From assembly GCA_004123355.1 (NCBI GenBank), contig SCHM01000001.1, positions 3,464,001 through 3,528,000 on the forward strand: a stretch of 64,000 nt of DNA, given 5' to 3'. A program made the translations under genes and the position numbers. Source of the DNA: Amphirosellinia nigrospora. Lineage: Eukaryota; Ascomycota; Sordariomycetes; Xylariales; Xylariaceae. The stretch's first letter is position 1. Each line of letters opens with the position of its first letter. Under the pieces are notes generated by a model that saw only the letters and a program-made list of their open reading frames with translations, made no database searches and was not told the DNA's origin. Below are positions 1 through 10,345 of the stretch, in pieces.

Positions 1-1155
1 CAGTGCCAAATTCGCTATTAATAACAAACTTATAGTAAAGCAGGTTTGTCATAAAGTTTAAGTAGCGAAATGAACAAAATTTCAAAATGATAGCGGCGTA
101 GTAATACATGTGCAAGCGTGTAGGGTAGAGTCTTAGGCCACCCTAAGGAGCTGATACGTACCCCTTACTAAGACCGTTGTCGTCCTTAAGGATTATTTTG
201 AACGTGTCAAAGTCCAGAGCAGTGACGGCATCAAAAGCAACATCGTATAGAATCAGCGACCATTCGAAGAAAGAATATGTGGTGTAAGCTAAGAATGCTT
301 TAGTCATGAGATGGCTCGTTGCAGAAAACAGTTACTAACCTCCGGGTATACGGTGGATCTTATGATTTATGAAAAAATAGACCATGGGAATGGTGGTGGC
401 GAAGAAGGCTGTAGCGATATATTTTCGGTATTTGATCGCTTTGGCATTCGGCGGGCTCAGGGCGAGGCAGCCGATGGTCCAAGGAATGGTAGCTACCAAA
501 TATGAGATCATAAAGATGTCGTGCCACTCATGGTCGTCAGTCGATGTAACGTAGGTCCAACCTCCACATGTTAATGTACGGAATAGTCCCACGCCAGCAA
601 CGAGTTTTGGAAGAAGGGCCTTTCCTGGGCGTGCGGTAAGGAGGTACCAGAGCGCAACCAGAACAAAGCGAGGACCTGAATAATGTTCCTTGGTTAGCAT
701 CACAGCATGTGTTTTCCCAATTTGGAATTAGTTATAGCCTCTTCTTGTCCACTGCTTCGTATTTATTAGGGGTTGCGTAATTGCATCTTCTCCGGGCAAA
801 GAAGAACGTTCTTCAGTAGCTGCACATACCGGAAGTTATGGCGATGAGAAGCATGAAAAACGATCTCTCGGGATAACGGTCACCGATAGTAGCAGACACG
901 GAGGGGAACCATTCTTCAGGATACCCATAATATTGGTTTCGTACGATCTTATGGAAATGGAGGGAGATGCCGACAATAAGGGCGCCCAAAAATGCGGCTG
1001 TAAATCGAGCGAACAGTTAGTCAGCAATGATGATTTGAGATGAGAGCCGAAGGACTGACTGTATGCAACGCAGGTATGCGCCAGGACACCCATTTTGCAT
1101 TGAACGACACGACTACCACGCCGTTATCCTTGTCCTTGCATTTATACTTGGACAT
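1..1155 (-). CDS. Cwh43-like protein, N-terminal PGAP2/FRAG1-type membrane domain (partial at left edge)
   Basis: Read on the minus strand from ATG at 1155. Spliced exons are roughly 1155 to 1050, 997-830, 675-340 and 288-162, each with GT-AG borders; the 3' part lies beyond the window. The joined reading gives [17 protein letters not shown], then [25 protein letters not shown] and [20 protein letters not shown], which I recognise as the N-terminal FRAG1/DRAM/Sfk1 (PGAP2-like) region of fungal Cwh43 proteins, with several hydrophobic membrane segments. In yeast, Cwh43 remodels the lipid moiety of GPI anchors to ceramide in the secretory pathway; that role is by homology only. Exons 2-4 join cleanly in phase, so I see no frame break. 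The exon 1 donor (near 1053) and any last exon before position 1 are uncertain. The full Cwh43 C-terminal domain cannot be checked here, so a stand-alone PGAP2-like protein remains possible. Confidence 0.8.
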
Positions 1156-1830
1156 GATGGCAGCGATCGGTTAATAGGTGGAGCGGACGGAAATCTATAG
1201 AGCACAACAGAAAGAAAGGCGATAGCGATGTCGAAGATTCTGGTGGGCGTAACCCAACCAGTGTTTATTTGATTGCTACATGGTATATAGTGTACCTTAA
1301 AGTTTGGTGGGTGGTCGCTTGCGAACCTACGTAGGTAGTTTTGGCCTATTGCTTCGTGCGTACCTACTTTCTAGGTTCGAGTAGTTCGCAGTTGTGTCAA
1401 GTTTTGAGGCTCGTGAAGCATGTGAGGCATGCATGTGTGCACCATCCCTGCCATCCCGACCAAATGCTCTGAACAGGGGGTCCTGGCCACTCGGGTAGGA
1501 AAACTCGACATGTACAGTACACTATATTATAGCCCCAGTTCATGCAACTATTATTTGATATATCTAACAAAATTTATCCCTTTCCTGTTTATGTAATTCT
1601 TATTTTAAAATTTACTTGCCTTATATCTGTTGGTTACTCTACTTAAGTAACAGTCTGCGTGTCGATGTAGTCAACCAACCATTGACTGATAACAGCGATA
1701 AGGCAAAACAGCCCCACTATCTCCAATTTATTTTCTTCGATGCAGGTCAACTAATCCTCTCCGTCTCCTACGTAGACGCATCTGCCATACACTGCTCTCG
1801 GTTCATAGGACGAAGTAACGGCACTTGACC
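1156..1830. promoter_or_regulatory. Divergent intergenic region between Cwh43-like gene and UTP6
   Basis: This 675 bp stretch separates two divergently transcribed genes and must hold both promoters. It contains a perfect 12-bp palindrome (ACCTACGTAGGT, 1325-1336) and an AT-rich block at about 1520-1620. No convincing coding exon is visible. Confidence 0.5.
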
Positions 1831-3038
1831 ATGGCTGCAGTTGCTGAAAAGGTGCGGTTTTATCTCGAACAAGCTGTCCCCCAGCTCCGCGAATTCGAAG
1901 CCAAGGGCATATTCAACCCCGACGAGATACGTTCCCTCGTGCGAAAGCGCACCGACTACGAGCACATCGTGCTGTCCCCCGGCAACAAACCCCAGGATTG
2001 GCTCAACTACGTCGCCTGGGAACGGTCTCTCGAAGTCCTTCGCGCCAAACGATGTCGCCGCCTGGAGATTCGTGCCTCGTCCAAGCACGCGGGAGAGGGG
2101 AGGGTTTTCGGTATCCTGGAGCGATCAGTGAATAGACATCCCGGCAGCCTCGAGCTTTGGAAAGAGTACCTATCCTACGCAACGAAAACACGAGCAACGA
2201 AACGATATCGCAAGGTCATGACGAGAGCCATACGGATGCATCCTGCGAAACCAGAGCTCTGGGTACTGGCCGGCCAAAGATCGGCACGCAATGGGGACAT
2301 GCACGCTGCCAGGGGCTTCTTCATGCGCGGCTCCCGTTTCTGTACTAGGGACGCCACCGTCTGGCTCGCGTATGCAGAATGCGAAATGGAATGGCTGGGG
2401 AAAATGGAGGCTCGAAAAGGCAAGAAGGGGGGAACTGAGAAGGCCATTCAGGAACAGGCTGAGCACGACGACGACGAGATTAAGTTTGGGTCCGATGACA
2501 GCGATGATGATGCTGATGAGAATGGTCAACTGGTCATACCGAATCCAGACAACAGCGCTGCCAAGGTGTCGATGACGAAACAAAAGCGAAACTCAAGAAC
2601 AACCCAGCATTAGACGGTGCGATTCCGTTAGCTATTTTCGATATTGCTAAAAAGCAGGCCTTTTTCAATGCGGCTGTGGCGGAGCAATTCTTTGACGTCT
2701 TCGCCATTTTCACCCAAGTTTCCATACAGGGACGAATAATACAACACGTTCTCAAATCCATGAGCGAGCTCTATCCCGATGATGCCTCCACCTCATACTG
2801 TCATATTCGACAGCCGTTAATAGGCATTGATGCCAGCACACCCGAATATCCCAAGGCACTAAGGGAAACTCTCAGTCGCATCAAGTCATCTCTAGTCACA
2901 ACAACAAACAGCAAGGCACTATCGATAAAATTAAAACTATGGCTGGATAGTTTGCTATCCTCTCAAGATCTAGACTCTGGCCTTCGAACAGTATTGGAGC
3001 ACACTGTTAAGACACTTGAATCAACTCAGCGTCATTAG
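1831..3038 (+). CDS. utp6: UTP6, U3 snoRNA-associated SSU-processome protein (one frame break near 2566)
   Basis: Starts at the ATG in ACCATGG at 1831 and would give about 402 aa, close to yeast Utp6 (440 aa). The N-terminus (MAAVAEKVRFYLEQAVPQL, then KGIFNPDEIRSLVRKRTDYE) is the Utp6 family signature. HAT-type helical repeats follow (RVFGILERSVNRHP, YRKVMTRAIRMHPAKPELW, ARGFFMRGSRF), then an acidic linker rich in D/E near residues 215-235. The C-terminal part (KNNPALDGAIPLAIFDIAKK, then CHIRQPLIGIDAS) sits in another frame: one base appears lost at about 2565-2570, in AAGGTGTCG. Utp6 is a nucleolar component of the UTP-B subcomplex needed for pre-18S rRNA processing and is essential in yeast. 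The break is therefore most likely a sequence error. It is intronless and convergent with the EVE-domain gene 208 bp downstream. Confidence 0.92.
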
Positions 3039-3246
3039 GTCTCAGAAGTAGAGCTAGGTTGATTCGGTTACATTTGAGACCTCACCCCCTCGCTTCTGAA
3101 CAAGATCTATTACTAGAACCTTGGTATTAGTTATCGCCAGTTTGAGTGTAACTTGTAAGGATTTAGGGGAGCTTCTGAACACATCCTGTCTTTTCTACGA
3201 AGCCTGTATTGTGAAGTTGCCAAAAGAAGGAAATGTCTCTAGGATA

Positions 3247-4254
3247 TTACTCACGGCAATCCCACTCGGACGGGCTCACGCGGCTGACGCTTAAACGACT
3301 TTGTTTCAACATTTGCATGCTCTCCAGAGGTTGGCCAGGCTTCCCCATTTCGCGAAGCTCCTTGAGTCCTATTGATTGGGCGAATTTACTGCGAAATGTA
3401 ACGTGCACCACGCTCCATTTTGGATCCTCTGGCTTTGAGGAAGGGTCATAATACGGCGCTTTGGGGTCGTGGGCTGAGACTGTGGCGTCGTTAGCACACC
3501 GACACATGGAGACTTGAATGATTCTTCATGCTGGAATACTTACGGTCGGGCGAATGTTCCTGCACTATCTCCATTGTGCCTACAAGCCCAGGCTCCTTAC
3601 AGTTCGAGTGATAGAAGAAGGCGAGCTCGCCCTTCTTCATGGAACGTAAGTTGTTCCGTGCAGCATACGCGCGGATACCTAGGAGACCATATCGCGTTAG
3701 CATACATAATGCTAAGATAGATTTGCTGATAGTGAAAGAGACAAAGAATGTAATAGTAGCAGCGTATGCGCACTCACCATCCCATGGTTCAGGATCTGTT
3801 CTCGAAGCGAGGTCGTCAATGGAAAACCTGACGTCAACACCATTCTCAAATCGTGATTCCGGCTCGGCTTTCATGAGCCAGTACCACTTATCTGATGAGC
3901 CTGAGGTGTCGCCGCCATTCGTTTTGGGTGCCTCAACGAGTTTTGTGCCTGCCTTCTTCGCCTCAATTTTCCGTGTCGCCTGTAGCCCTCATTAATACTT
4001 GATTTTGCTCCGGTATGTGTAAGAGAGTTTAGAAGATTATTTTCATTTCGTGCGTTACATACTTTGGCCTTGCCAGGCTTGACGGGTTGGGTTTTAGACT
4101 TGGCCCGAGACTTTGTAACCTCACCAGATGTCGGTACATCAACGCTATCCTGGGCAATTGTGTTTGGGGCGGATGGTTTACGACGCGTCGATCGCCTTAG
4201 CGTTGAGACCGCGTCTGGTTCAGTCTCGAGCTGGGTTGCTTTCCTTTTCGGCAT
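3247..4254 (-). CDS. EVE-domain (THYN1-like) protein
   Basis: Four exons on the minus strand (4254-4063, 3979-3778, 3678-3544, 3479-3247) sum to 762 nt, an open 253-aa protein without frame breaks. The first about 65 residues are basic and disordered (start MPKRKATQLE, then RRSTRRKPSAPN). The EVE domain begins at DKWYWLMKAEPESRF and continues through VRFSIDDLASR, ARNNLRSMKKGELAFFYHSN, LVGTMEIVQEHSPD, PKAPYYDPSSKPEDPKWSVV and RLSVSRVSPSEWD. EVE/PUA-like domains bind modified DNA or RNA bases; human THYN1 is the reference member. Nuclear location is inferred from the basic N-terminus. The last few residues are uncertain: GTGAGT at the end of the reading could be a donor for a further short exon instead of running into the TAA at 3247. 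Confidence 0.85.
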
Positions 4255-4621
4255 TATTGTGTGTTTTCTTGATCTTGCAGGTTGAAATCCCCGGTTCTGA
4301 TGCTGAAGCAAGTTTTGTGAGAAGCATGCCCAAGCTGCCTTGGTGAGTTGAGTACGCTTTGCATTCATTTTCATCACAGCAATGTTCTGTCTGATCGTCA
4401 GTCGTATCTGACCGTCAGTTTTTCTTGGCGGGCCGGTGACTAGCTCTGAGGGTGCCAACAAGCCTTCATTAAGCTTTCATCAATCCAAGCTTCCGTCATC
4501 TCTATTCCTTCAAACCAATCCTCATGCTCTCTTCGTAGACGTTAGCCGACACAGACCCGATCTAGATTGTTTCCGAAGATGCATTTCTCATAGCGATACC
4601 ACAGTTGTACTTCTCCTAGCG

Positions 4622-4725
4622 TTGTGGAGAGTTAACTCTGATATCTATTCGGGGTCATCATCCTTGCCTTTCCTTGTGGAGAGTTAACTCTGATATCTAT
4701 TAGGGGTCATCATCCTTGCCTTTCC
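4622..4725. repeat. 52-bp tandem duplication
   Basis: Two adjacent copies of a 52-bp unit beginning TTGTGGAGAGTTAACTCTGA start at 4622 and 4674. They differ at one position (CTATTC versus CTATTA). The next bases after copy 2 (TTGTG) match the start of a third copy, as expected from slippage or unequal exchange. Confidence 0.9.
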
Positions 4726-5364
4726 TTGTGCTACCGGTCTGGTATTAACGTAACGAGCTATATACGCCGAAGTTGAATGACACTTTTGCTACAAAGGCAT
4801 AATTCCATCCATTTCACCAATGAGGTATGCTACATTGAGACACCGAGTACAATGACAGTAAGCAGCTGGCGGTATTGGGAACAATGCAAGTACACTAGTT
4901 GTCCTGCTGCAGTCGATCTTGTGGCTTGTGGCAGGATGCAGCTCGGTCGGCCAGGGTGGATCCGGCAGGCCAACGTGATGGGTGATCTCTTGCAGACAAG
5001 ACGATTTGAAGAGCATTATGCAATTGCCGAATACTTGTGCCCCTGACCATCACAGCCCAAGCGATCAAAACACAGGTGTACTGTACGGATGCTGTTGTAG
5101 CACACCCCGGATGAATCGTTTACCAACAAGAAGCCACAATCAGCAGTTATGTCGCGATGTCCTGGCTGATTGGTGACAGGGTCTATGGGCCTGGTACTAC
5201 GTTGTGCCCGCTCCTATGACGATACACCGATCGCATGAATAGGTATACCTAATAATATGCATGCAATAACTTAGAATGGCCAAACGCCTACAACCAACTA
5301 TGAGAACACCCAGTCAAAATCCAATCTCGATTAATCGGGCATTTGGTGGCTGGCTAGTTGGCTC

Positions 5365-5382
5365 GCAAGCAAGCAAGCAAGC
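5365..5382. repeat. (GCAA)n microsatellite
   Basis: About four and a half copies of GCAA in an intergenic stretch. Confidence 0.8.
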
Positions 5383-5502
5383 ACAAGTCGAGCATGCAGG
5401 GGTGAGTGGATAGGATGATGAGGGGAACAAACTTTGAGTAGTCCAGCTTCAAAGACAACGAGAGGGGACACTGAAAAAGGACGAGGAGCGACGATGTGGC
5501 TC

Positions 5503-5520
5503 CTCTCTCTCTCTCTCTCT
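5503..5520. repeat. (CT)n microsatellite
   Basis: About nine CT dinucleotides in a row, in noncoding DNA. Confidence 0.85.
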
Positions 5521-6080
5521 ATTCTAGCGAGTGCCATTCTTATAGACCAGCGGTCGGGAATGAGGCCTTGTCTCTAATCTAACCGTCGACTCACGGCTTC
5601 TCCTCCAATCGCGTATATTTGAACGGGAAACCCGAAAATGTACCGGGGTAGAGAAGAGGCATATGGTGTCACAAATAGGAAGAAATTCAATACACACACC
5701 ACTCAACCATAATAGCCAGCGACACTGCTGGCGTTTCGCTTTGTTTGGCTTTAAAACATGGTGTTTAAATAAACTAGGTATGCGGGATTCAGGTCGTAAG
5801 TAAGAACCCTGCGAGTGGTGGTCATGGATGATTAAAACTGTATCCGGAATGTGTCGAGTGCCGCGTTTCCTCGCCCACGAAAATTCTAGCCACTCGCTGC
5901 CCCCCTCCGTGGCCTTTTCGATTAGATTCGTATACGACAAGTAACATTCGTCACTATTGTCAAAGGGGCATTGTCCATGCCCGGATCGAAAGATACGTTA
6001 GTGGCATGGCTGGCAGGGTGCTGGTAGGTAAATAAGGTAATAATAATAAGAAAAGATTGGTGGCATGGCGTGGTGGCATT

Positions 6081-6518
6081 TCCCGATTTTCCCTCTTACA
6101 CACAAAACGCTGCTGCTCTCTATTTCCCTCGTTTTCTCTCCGTCTTCCCCTCGTGATCAGCCGTCCTCGCCGGCCTAATAATAAGGCCTGCTAAACTACT
6201 TTGTTACGCTTGGTTTTTGCTACCGACCGACATATCTAACCCACCGCCCCCCCCTTGTACGTGTCTCATCTCTTAACCATCTTCCTCACTCCTTCTCATC
6301 CATTATATTCTCCTTCGATTCATTGCTGCCCTTCCCCCTTCTCTTCTCTCGCAACACTAGCGGTCTGTTTGTGAGGATTATCGGTCACATTTCAACCTCC
6401 CAATCCTGGTTACGTCCAACATACCCCAAAACGGTATCGGTACACCCCACTCACTACCTCTGGTGGCTTAAACAATACTTATCACAAGCTCAGCCCTCAG
6501 CAAGGAATTCCTGAAAAA
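6081..6518 (+). promoter_or_regulatory. CT-rich tract, possible plus-strand promoter/leader
   Basis: The plus strand is strongly pyrimidine-rich (long runs of C/T with CTCTC, TTCCC and a C8 run near 6246). This is a common property of fungal core promoters and 5' leaders just upstream of transcription starts. It precedes the ATG at 6519. There is no direct proof of transcription. Confidence 0.3.
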
Positions 6519-7037
6519 ATGAAGGGAATCTGTCGCCAGATCAATGCTTCTCACCGCGCCAGAGAACTAAGGAAATCAATTGGCTTGACTGACGAGGGAA
6601 CAGTTGAGACAGCACAGTTTGCTTCCACGGTCACGCAAGAACTGGCTACTGGGTACCACCGCGAGGATTCTCCAACTAATATGGTTAGCCGCCAGAAGAG
6701 GGAATGCAAGGGTCAGCCCAACGCCGTCCCGGGCCCCCATGCATCATATCCCTGGCCCTTGATTATCATCAACAATCCGGGTCTTATTAATATCGAGCAA
6801 TGCCAACCTAAAGTGCAATTCGTACATGTTGAATTAACTTATTTGCTCATTTCTGCCAAACCCTTCCTCTCCATGAATATTTTCCTCGCACTGCCGAATT
6901 TCGGCCACATCTCGGCTGCTGGCGAGGAATGGTGTCATGGCACAACTGACAGCTCAACACATGACTCAATTCACTGGAGATCTTGGTCTATCCTTAACAG
7001 CCTCGACAAGTTTCTTGGAGTTCAGTTCCGTGGCTAG
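6519..7037 (+). CDS. Hypothetical ORF of 172 codons, doubtful
   Basis: The frame starts MKGICRQINASHRARELR at an ATG in a favourable context (AAAAATGAAG) downstream of a CT-rich tract. I do not recognise it: there is no domain, signal peptide or repeat, the composition is unremarkable, and another open frame (6937-7182) overlaps its end. It could be a real small gene, the first exon of something longer, or part of a noncoding leader. Confidence 0.2.
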   Translation: MKGICRQINASHRARELRKSIGLTDEGTVETAQFASTVTQELATGYHREDSPTNMVSRQKRECKGQPNAVPGPHASYPWPLIIINNPGLINIEQCQPKVQFVHVELTYLLISAKPFLSMNIFLALPNFGHISAAGEEWCHGTTDSSTHDSIHWRSWSILNSLDKFLGVQFRG

Positions 7038-9228
7038 CATGAGAGCTCCCTTACCAAGCTACGAGGCGAGCAAGGGAGGTGGCCCTGAAACGACAGAATC
7101 TACACTGTTCATACTCAAAAGCATGAATTCGGAACTTCACCACAGCTACCTCAACGCTGGTGCAAACGACGACAGCAGATAGGGCACCTACCGGTGAAGA
7201 CCCATCGTTGTTGTTTTGGCTGTGGTCGATCGTCGTGTTCCTGTTATCGTCGAGTGGAGGTATTCGACCTTTGCAACCCGCAGCCGTGGATCACCCGCTT
7301 TGATCCAATTGGTTCTACAGTGCAGATGCATCACGCGCAAATGGCTGCCACTTACACCAAAAAGCATGGGGGTACAACACAACGTCAGCATCCGGGAGCT
7401 ATGCTAGCCTTTGAGCTGTCAAATTGCCTTTTTGGTAGTCTGATACTATGGAATGGCGGGTTTGCCGATATCGTCTTTCTTTGTCGGCGTGAGTCAGCCA
7501 GTCCTACCAGGTATTAAAAACCCCACGACAAGATGTTTGTTTTCCTTCCCAGTTTTCGGCTGGTAGGTTGAGTCTTTCCCCAAGGAATGCGTCGCTACCA
7601 GCGAATACCAAGGCCTACAAATGTCTCGATGCCTTCAGGTCATCACAAAGCACAGGCGAGCTGCACTACCTGCAACCATATTAAGACAGGCGTCTACATG
7701 CGGCATAAACAGCTTGTCACCGCGTATCCCATGGAATACAGACAAATGTCGTGCCGTCTTGGATGGACTGTGGTTTACACATGCCGATAGAAGCAGCATT
7801 GGGCTGTAGACGACCTTGAGTCTACTTTGTTTCCTATTTACGGAAACGGCGGTGCACACACCCTGCACAGTGGTCCCGTATGGTATCGATAATGGCGATT
7901 CCATGATCGGGGCATGAAGCAGTACCTAGAGCGATTCTTTAACCCGTGTCGCAGCAAAGTTGCGTAACCAGCCTCGACTTTGCTGTGTCTGTGCCAGACT
8001 ACAGTACTTCGTACGAAGGATGGGGTCAGATCCTCGCTGTGGTCGCTAGGGCCTTTACGTGATACACGACGGAATCGGCACTCGTCAACCAGAGTCTTGT
8101 GGTGGGTTGTGCCTACAACAAGCCAGATTCACGGTCGGTTCCTATCGACAGCGATACTGCTCCTTTAACCCCTCCTTGTGTCATATATTCCCACCAATTC
8201 TCCTCTTCCGAGCCTGGGCATTGTTTTCTTTGGGGGGTCTTACTCGTCGGATTTCTCGTTTTCTCATTTTACAGTTCTAGCGATTGGCTCGGAAATAGTG
8301 GTGGGCTCGGATGGGGATGGGATTGGGGCGAAGCAAGTCCGGAGCATAGGTGGCTCGTGCTTCGGATCAAGTCTCTATGGGGACTACTTCCACGTAAATT
8401 TGCACGTCTCCTAAAGGCGATGTACCTGGTCTCTTATCTTGGCAAGATCAGGCTAGATTGGGCCCGATCCACTCTTGGTCTACGTCGCCGGCCTATCAGC
8501 AGCCATTGCGGTAAATAATCTTTCTTTTCCTTCTCCACATCCCTAGTCACCACCCGCCATCAGCCACCTGCCCGCCACGTCCAGGCAGGCTCGGTCTTAG
8601 GTCTCACTCGGGTCTCAGTCACCGACCCCCTTCGTCACATCTTTCTCTGGTCAGTATGGTCAGGTAGTCCTACCTACGCCCTCTCAGTTCGTCTTTCTTC
8701 GCGTCCTTCACGGCCACCCCGTAATCGACACCCCTGGCGCTTAGTCCTTGTTGGGACTAGTACACTAGGTGGCTCTCCATGGTTTGGTTTCTGAGGCGCT
8801 CGCCCTCTCCCTTCCCCTTTTGAATCAAGCAGCACAGGCAACGGCACAATCAGACCAACCAACTAGGCCAGCAAACAACCAGGCACCGGACACAGCAAGC
8901 CAGTGAGTGAGTGAGTGAGTGAGTGAGACTGAGTGTGTTGCTGCCGCTGTGCTGTATGCGTAGATAGCGCACCCCGTCCCGACCCCCAACCCTTGTTCGT
9001 GTTCTCACAACCAGTCCACCCATCCAACCACAGCCAGTCAGCCGCTCTCGCCAGTGGTAACGCATGTGGGCAGAGAGAAGAGGGAGAGAATTTCCATGCA
9101 CTTGATCGCTCGCTCGCTCTCCTCTCAGACCACCTGCTAAGCTCTCATTGCCTTGCCCACGCCCAACGACCTACCACCATCATTCCCACCTGTAACCCGA
9201 CGGCAAACAATTCAAACGCGCAGGTTAG
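7038..9228. other. Gene-poor stretch upstream of SWI1
   Basis: Only short, overlapping, unrecognisable frames are present. A pyrimidine-rich plus-strand region (about 8520-8720) and a (GTGA)n microsatellite lie here. It is probably distal promoter and leader sequence for SWI1, possibly with noncoding transcripts. Confidence 0.35.
8903..8928. repeat. (GTGA)n microsatellite
   Basis: Six and a half copies of GTGA in the region upstream of SWI1. Confidence 0.9.
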
Positions 9229-10312
9229 GTAAGACCTTTTTCGTTATGTTTTCCTTCCATGCGCTGTCCAACCCTATCTCATTCGTGGTTTTCTATCTTG
9301 CTTCGTCCGTCCAGGTGGCCCCGTTCACAAGTGTGTGGTGGAATAAGCGCCTGTCTTGTGACACTATTGTCGATACCTCCCACCACAACGCGCCCGCCTC
9401 CGCGCTCTCCTGGCCGTATTGAAATGCCGGTCTGCTGGCTCCAGTCCGGGGAAACATCGCCGGTCGCATTTCCCATCGCCCATGCCCACCGCTCCTCTTC
9501 CTGCAATAGCTCATCAGGAGAGGATGCGGCCGGCGACGTGCCTCGGGGCTCGTTTGATAGCCAAGCCCTGTCTGTCGGCGGCTGTCCACCGTCCATGGGT
9601 TTCAAACAACCACACCCAAAAGCATCATTATGGAGCACCTACAAGTTGCGCTCTGAGAACTCTGCCCATTTGATCATGTCCTATTGCTCAGATTAGGAAT
9701 TCCCCAAGCCAAGATAACTGACTAAACATTGCCTTGCCTGGGTATACCTATTGTATTTTTGGGCACCACCACTGTTTGGCACAGTACGCTGTACAGCATC
9801 AGTATTCTGTGCTATCATACGCGACCTGGTAGATTTTTCGCGCTTCGTCCAGGTTGCGCTGTATCTCATGGACTCTAGCGTGCTTCGTCCTTCAGTGAAC
9901 ACCCCTATCTGCTCAATGCCACTTGGCTGCAAGTACCTCGCGTTAGTGGAAATTGCCATCCGCGCCCACTGTCTCCCACCGCGGCAGCGTCTATACCACC
10001 ACAACCCATCCCCCATGCCCTGTTCTGCCCTGGAGCCGCCCTCTAATCCTTCGCACTGGGCGCCTGCCAGCCCACACCATACTGTGCATCTGTAGCACAG
10101 CCCAACTCAAATCATCTTTTCCCGATCGCACCACGCACCCCATTGCACCGCTGGTCAATTCAACCCACACTTTGGCCCGCGACGCGACTTTCTCTATCGC
10201 GACACTAGCTGGCGTGACGTTATTCATCAAGCTTGCAGTCTCCTTATTTGCATCTCAATGGGCTTGGCAGTTTGCTTCACTCTGATTGCTAACGCTGCTT
10301 GAAAATAGTCAG
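9229..10312 (+). promoter_or_regulatory. Possible 5'-leader intron of SWI1
   Basis: A good 3' splice site (GCTAAC branch-like motif, then ATAGTCAG) ends at 10312, 29 bases before the SWI1 start codon. A matching donor (GGTAAGAC) occurs at 9229. The acceptor is convincing by eye; the donor choice is only one possibility and an intron of about 1.1 kb would be long for this genome. Confidence 0.35.
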
Positions 10313-10345
10313 ATGGGTTCCCGTCCGCTACTTGGCCCGTCATGA
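10313..10345 (+). promoter_or_regulatory. Upstream ORF overlapping the SWI1 start codon (ATGA)
   Basis: An ATG directly after the presumed splice acceptor opens a ten-codon frame (MGSRPLLGPS). Its TGA stop at 10343-10345 overlaps the SWI1 ATG at 10342-10344, in another frame. This arrangement would permit termination-reinitiation or leaky scanning and could damp SWI1 translation. Function is inferred from layout only. Confidence 0.5.

Larger units (their letters stand above)
4255..6080. other. Gene-poor intergenic stretch with short tandem repeats
   Basis: No reading frame with recognisable homology or sensible codon use was found on either strand. It holds a 52-bp tandem duplication (4622-4725) and two microsatellites. 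Several unsupported frames of 60-140 codons lack splice support or an ATG. Confidence 0.5.

Noticed and set aside
1768-2583. Long minus-strand frames opposite UTP6
   Set aside because: They are shadows of the UTP6 coding strand with no independent homology.
5524-5940. 138-codon minus-strand frame
   Set aside because: It has no ATG at its start (opens at TTG), contains microsatellite-adjacent sequence and resembles no protein.
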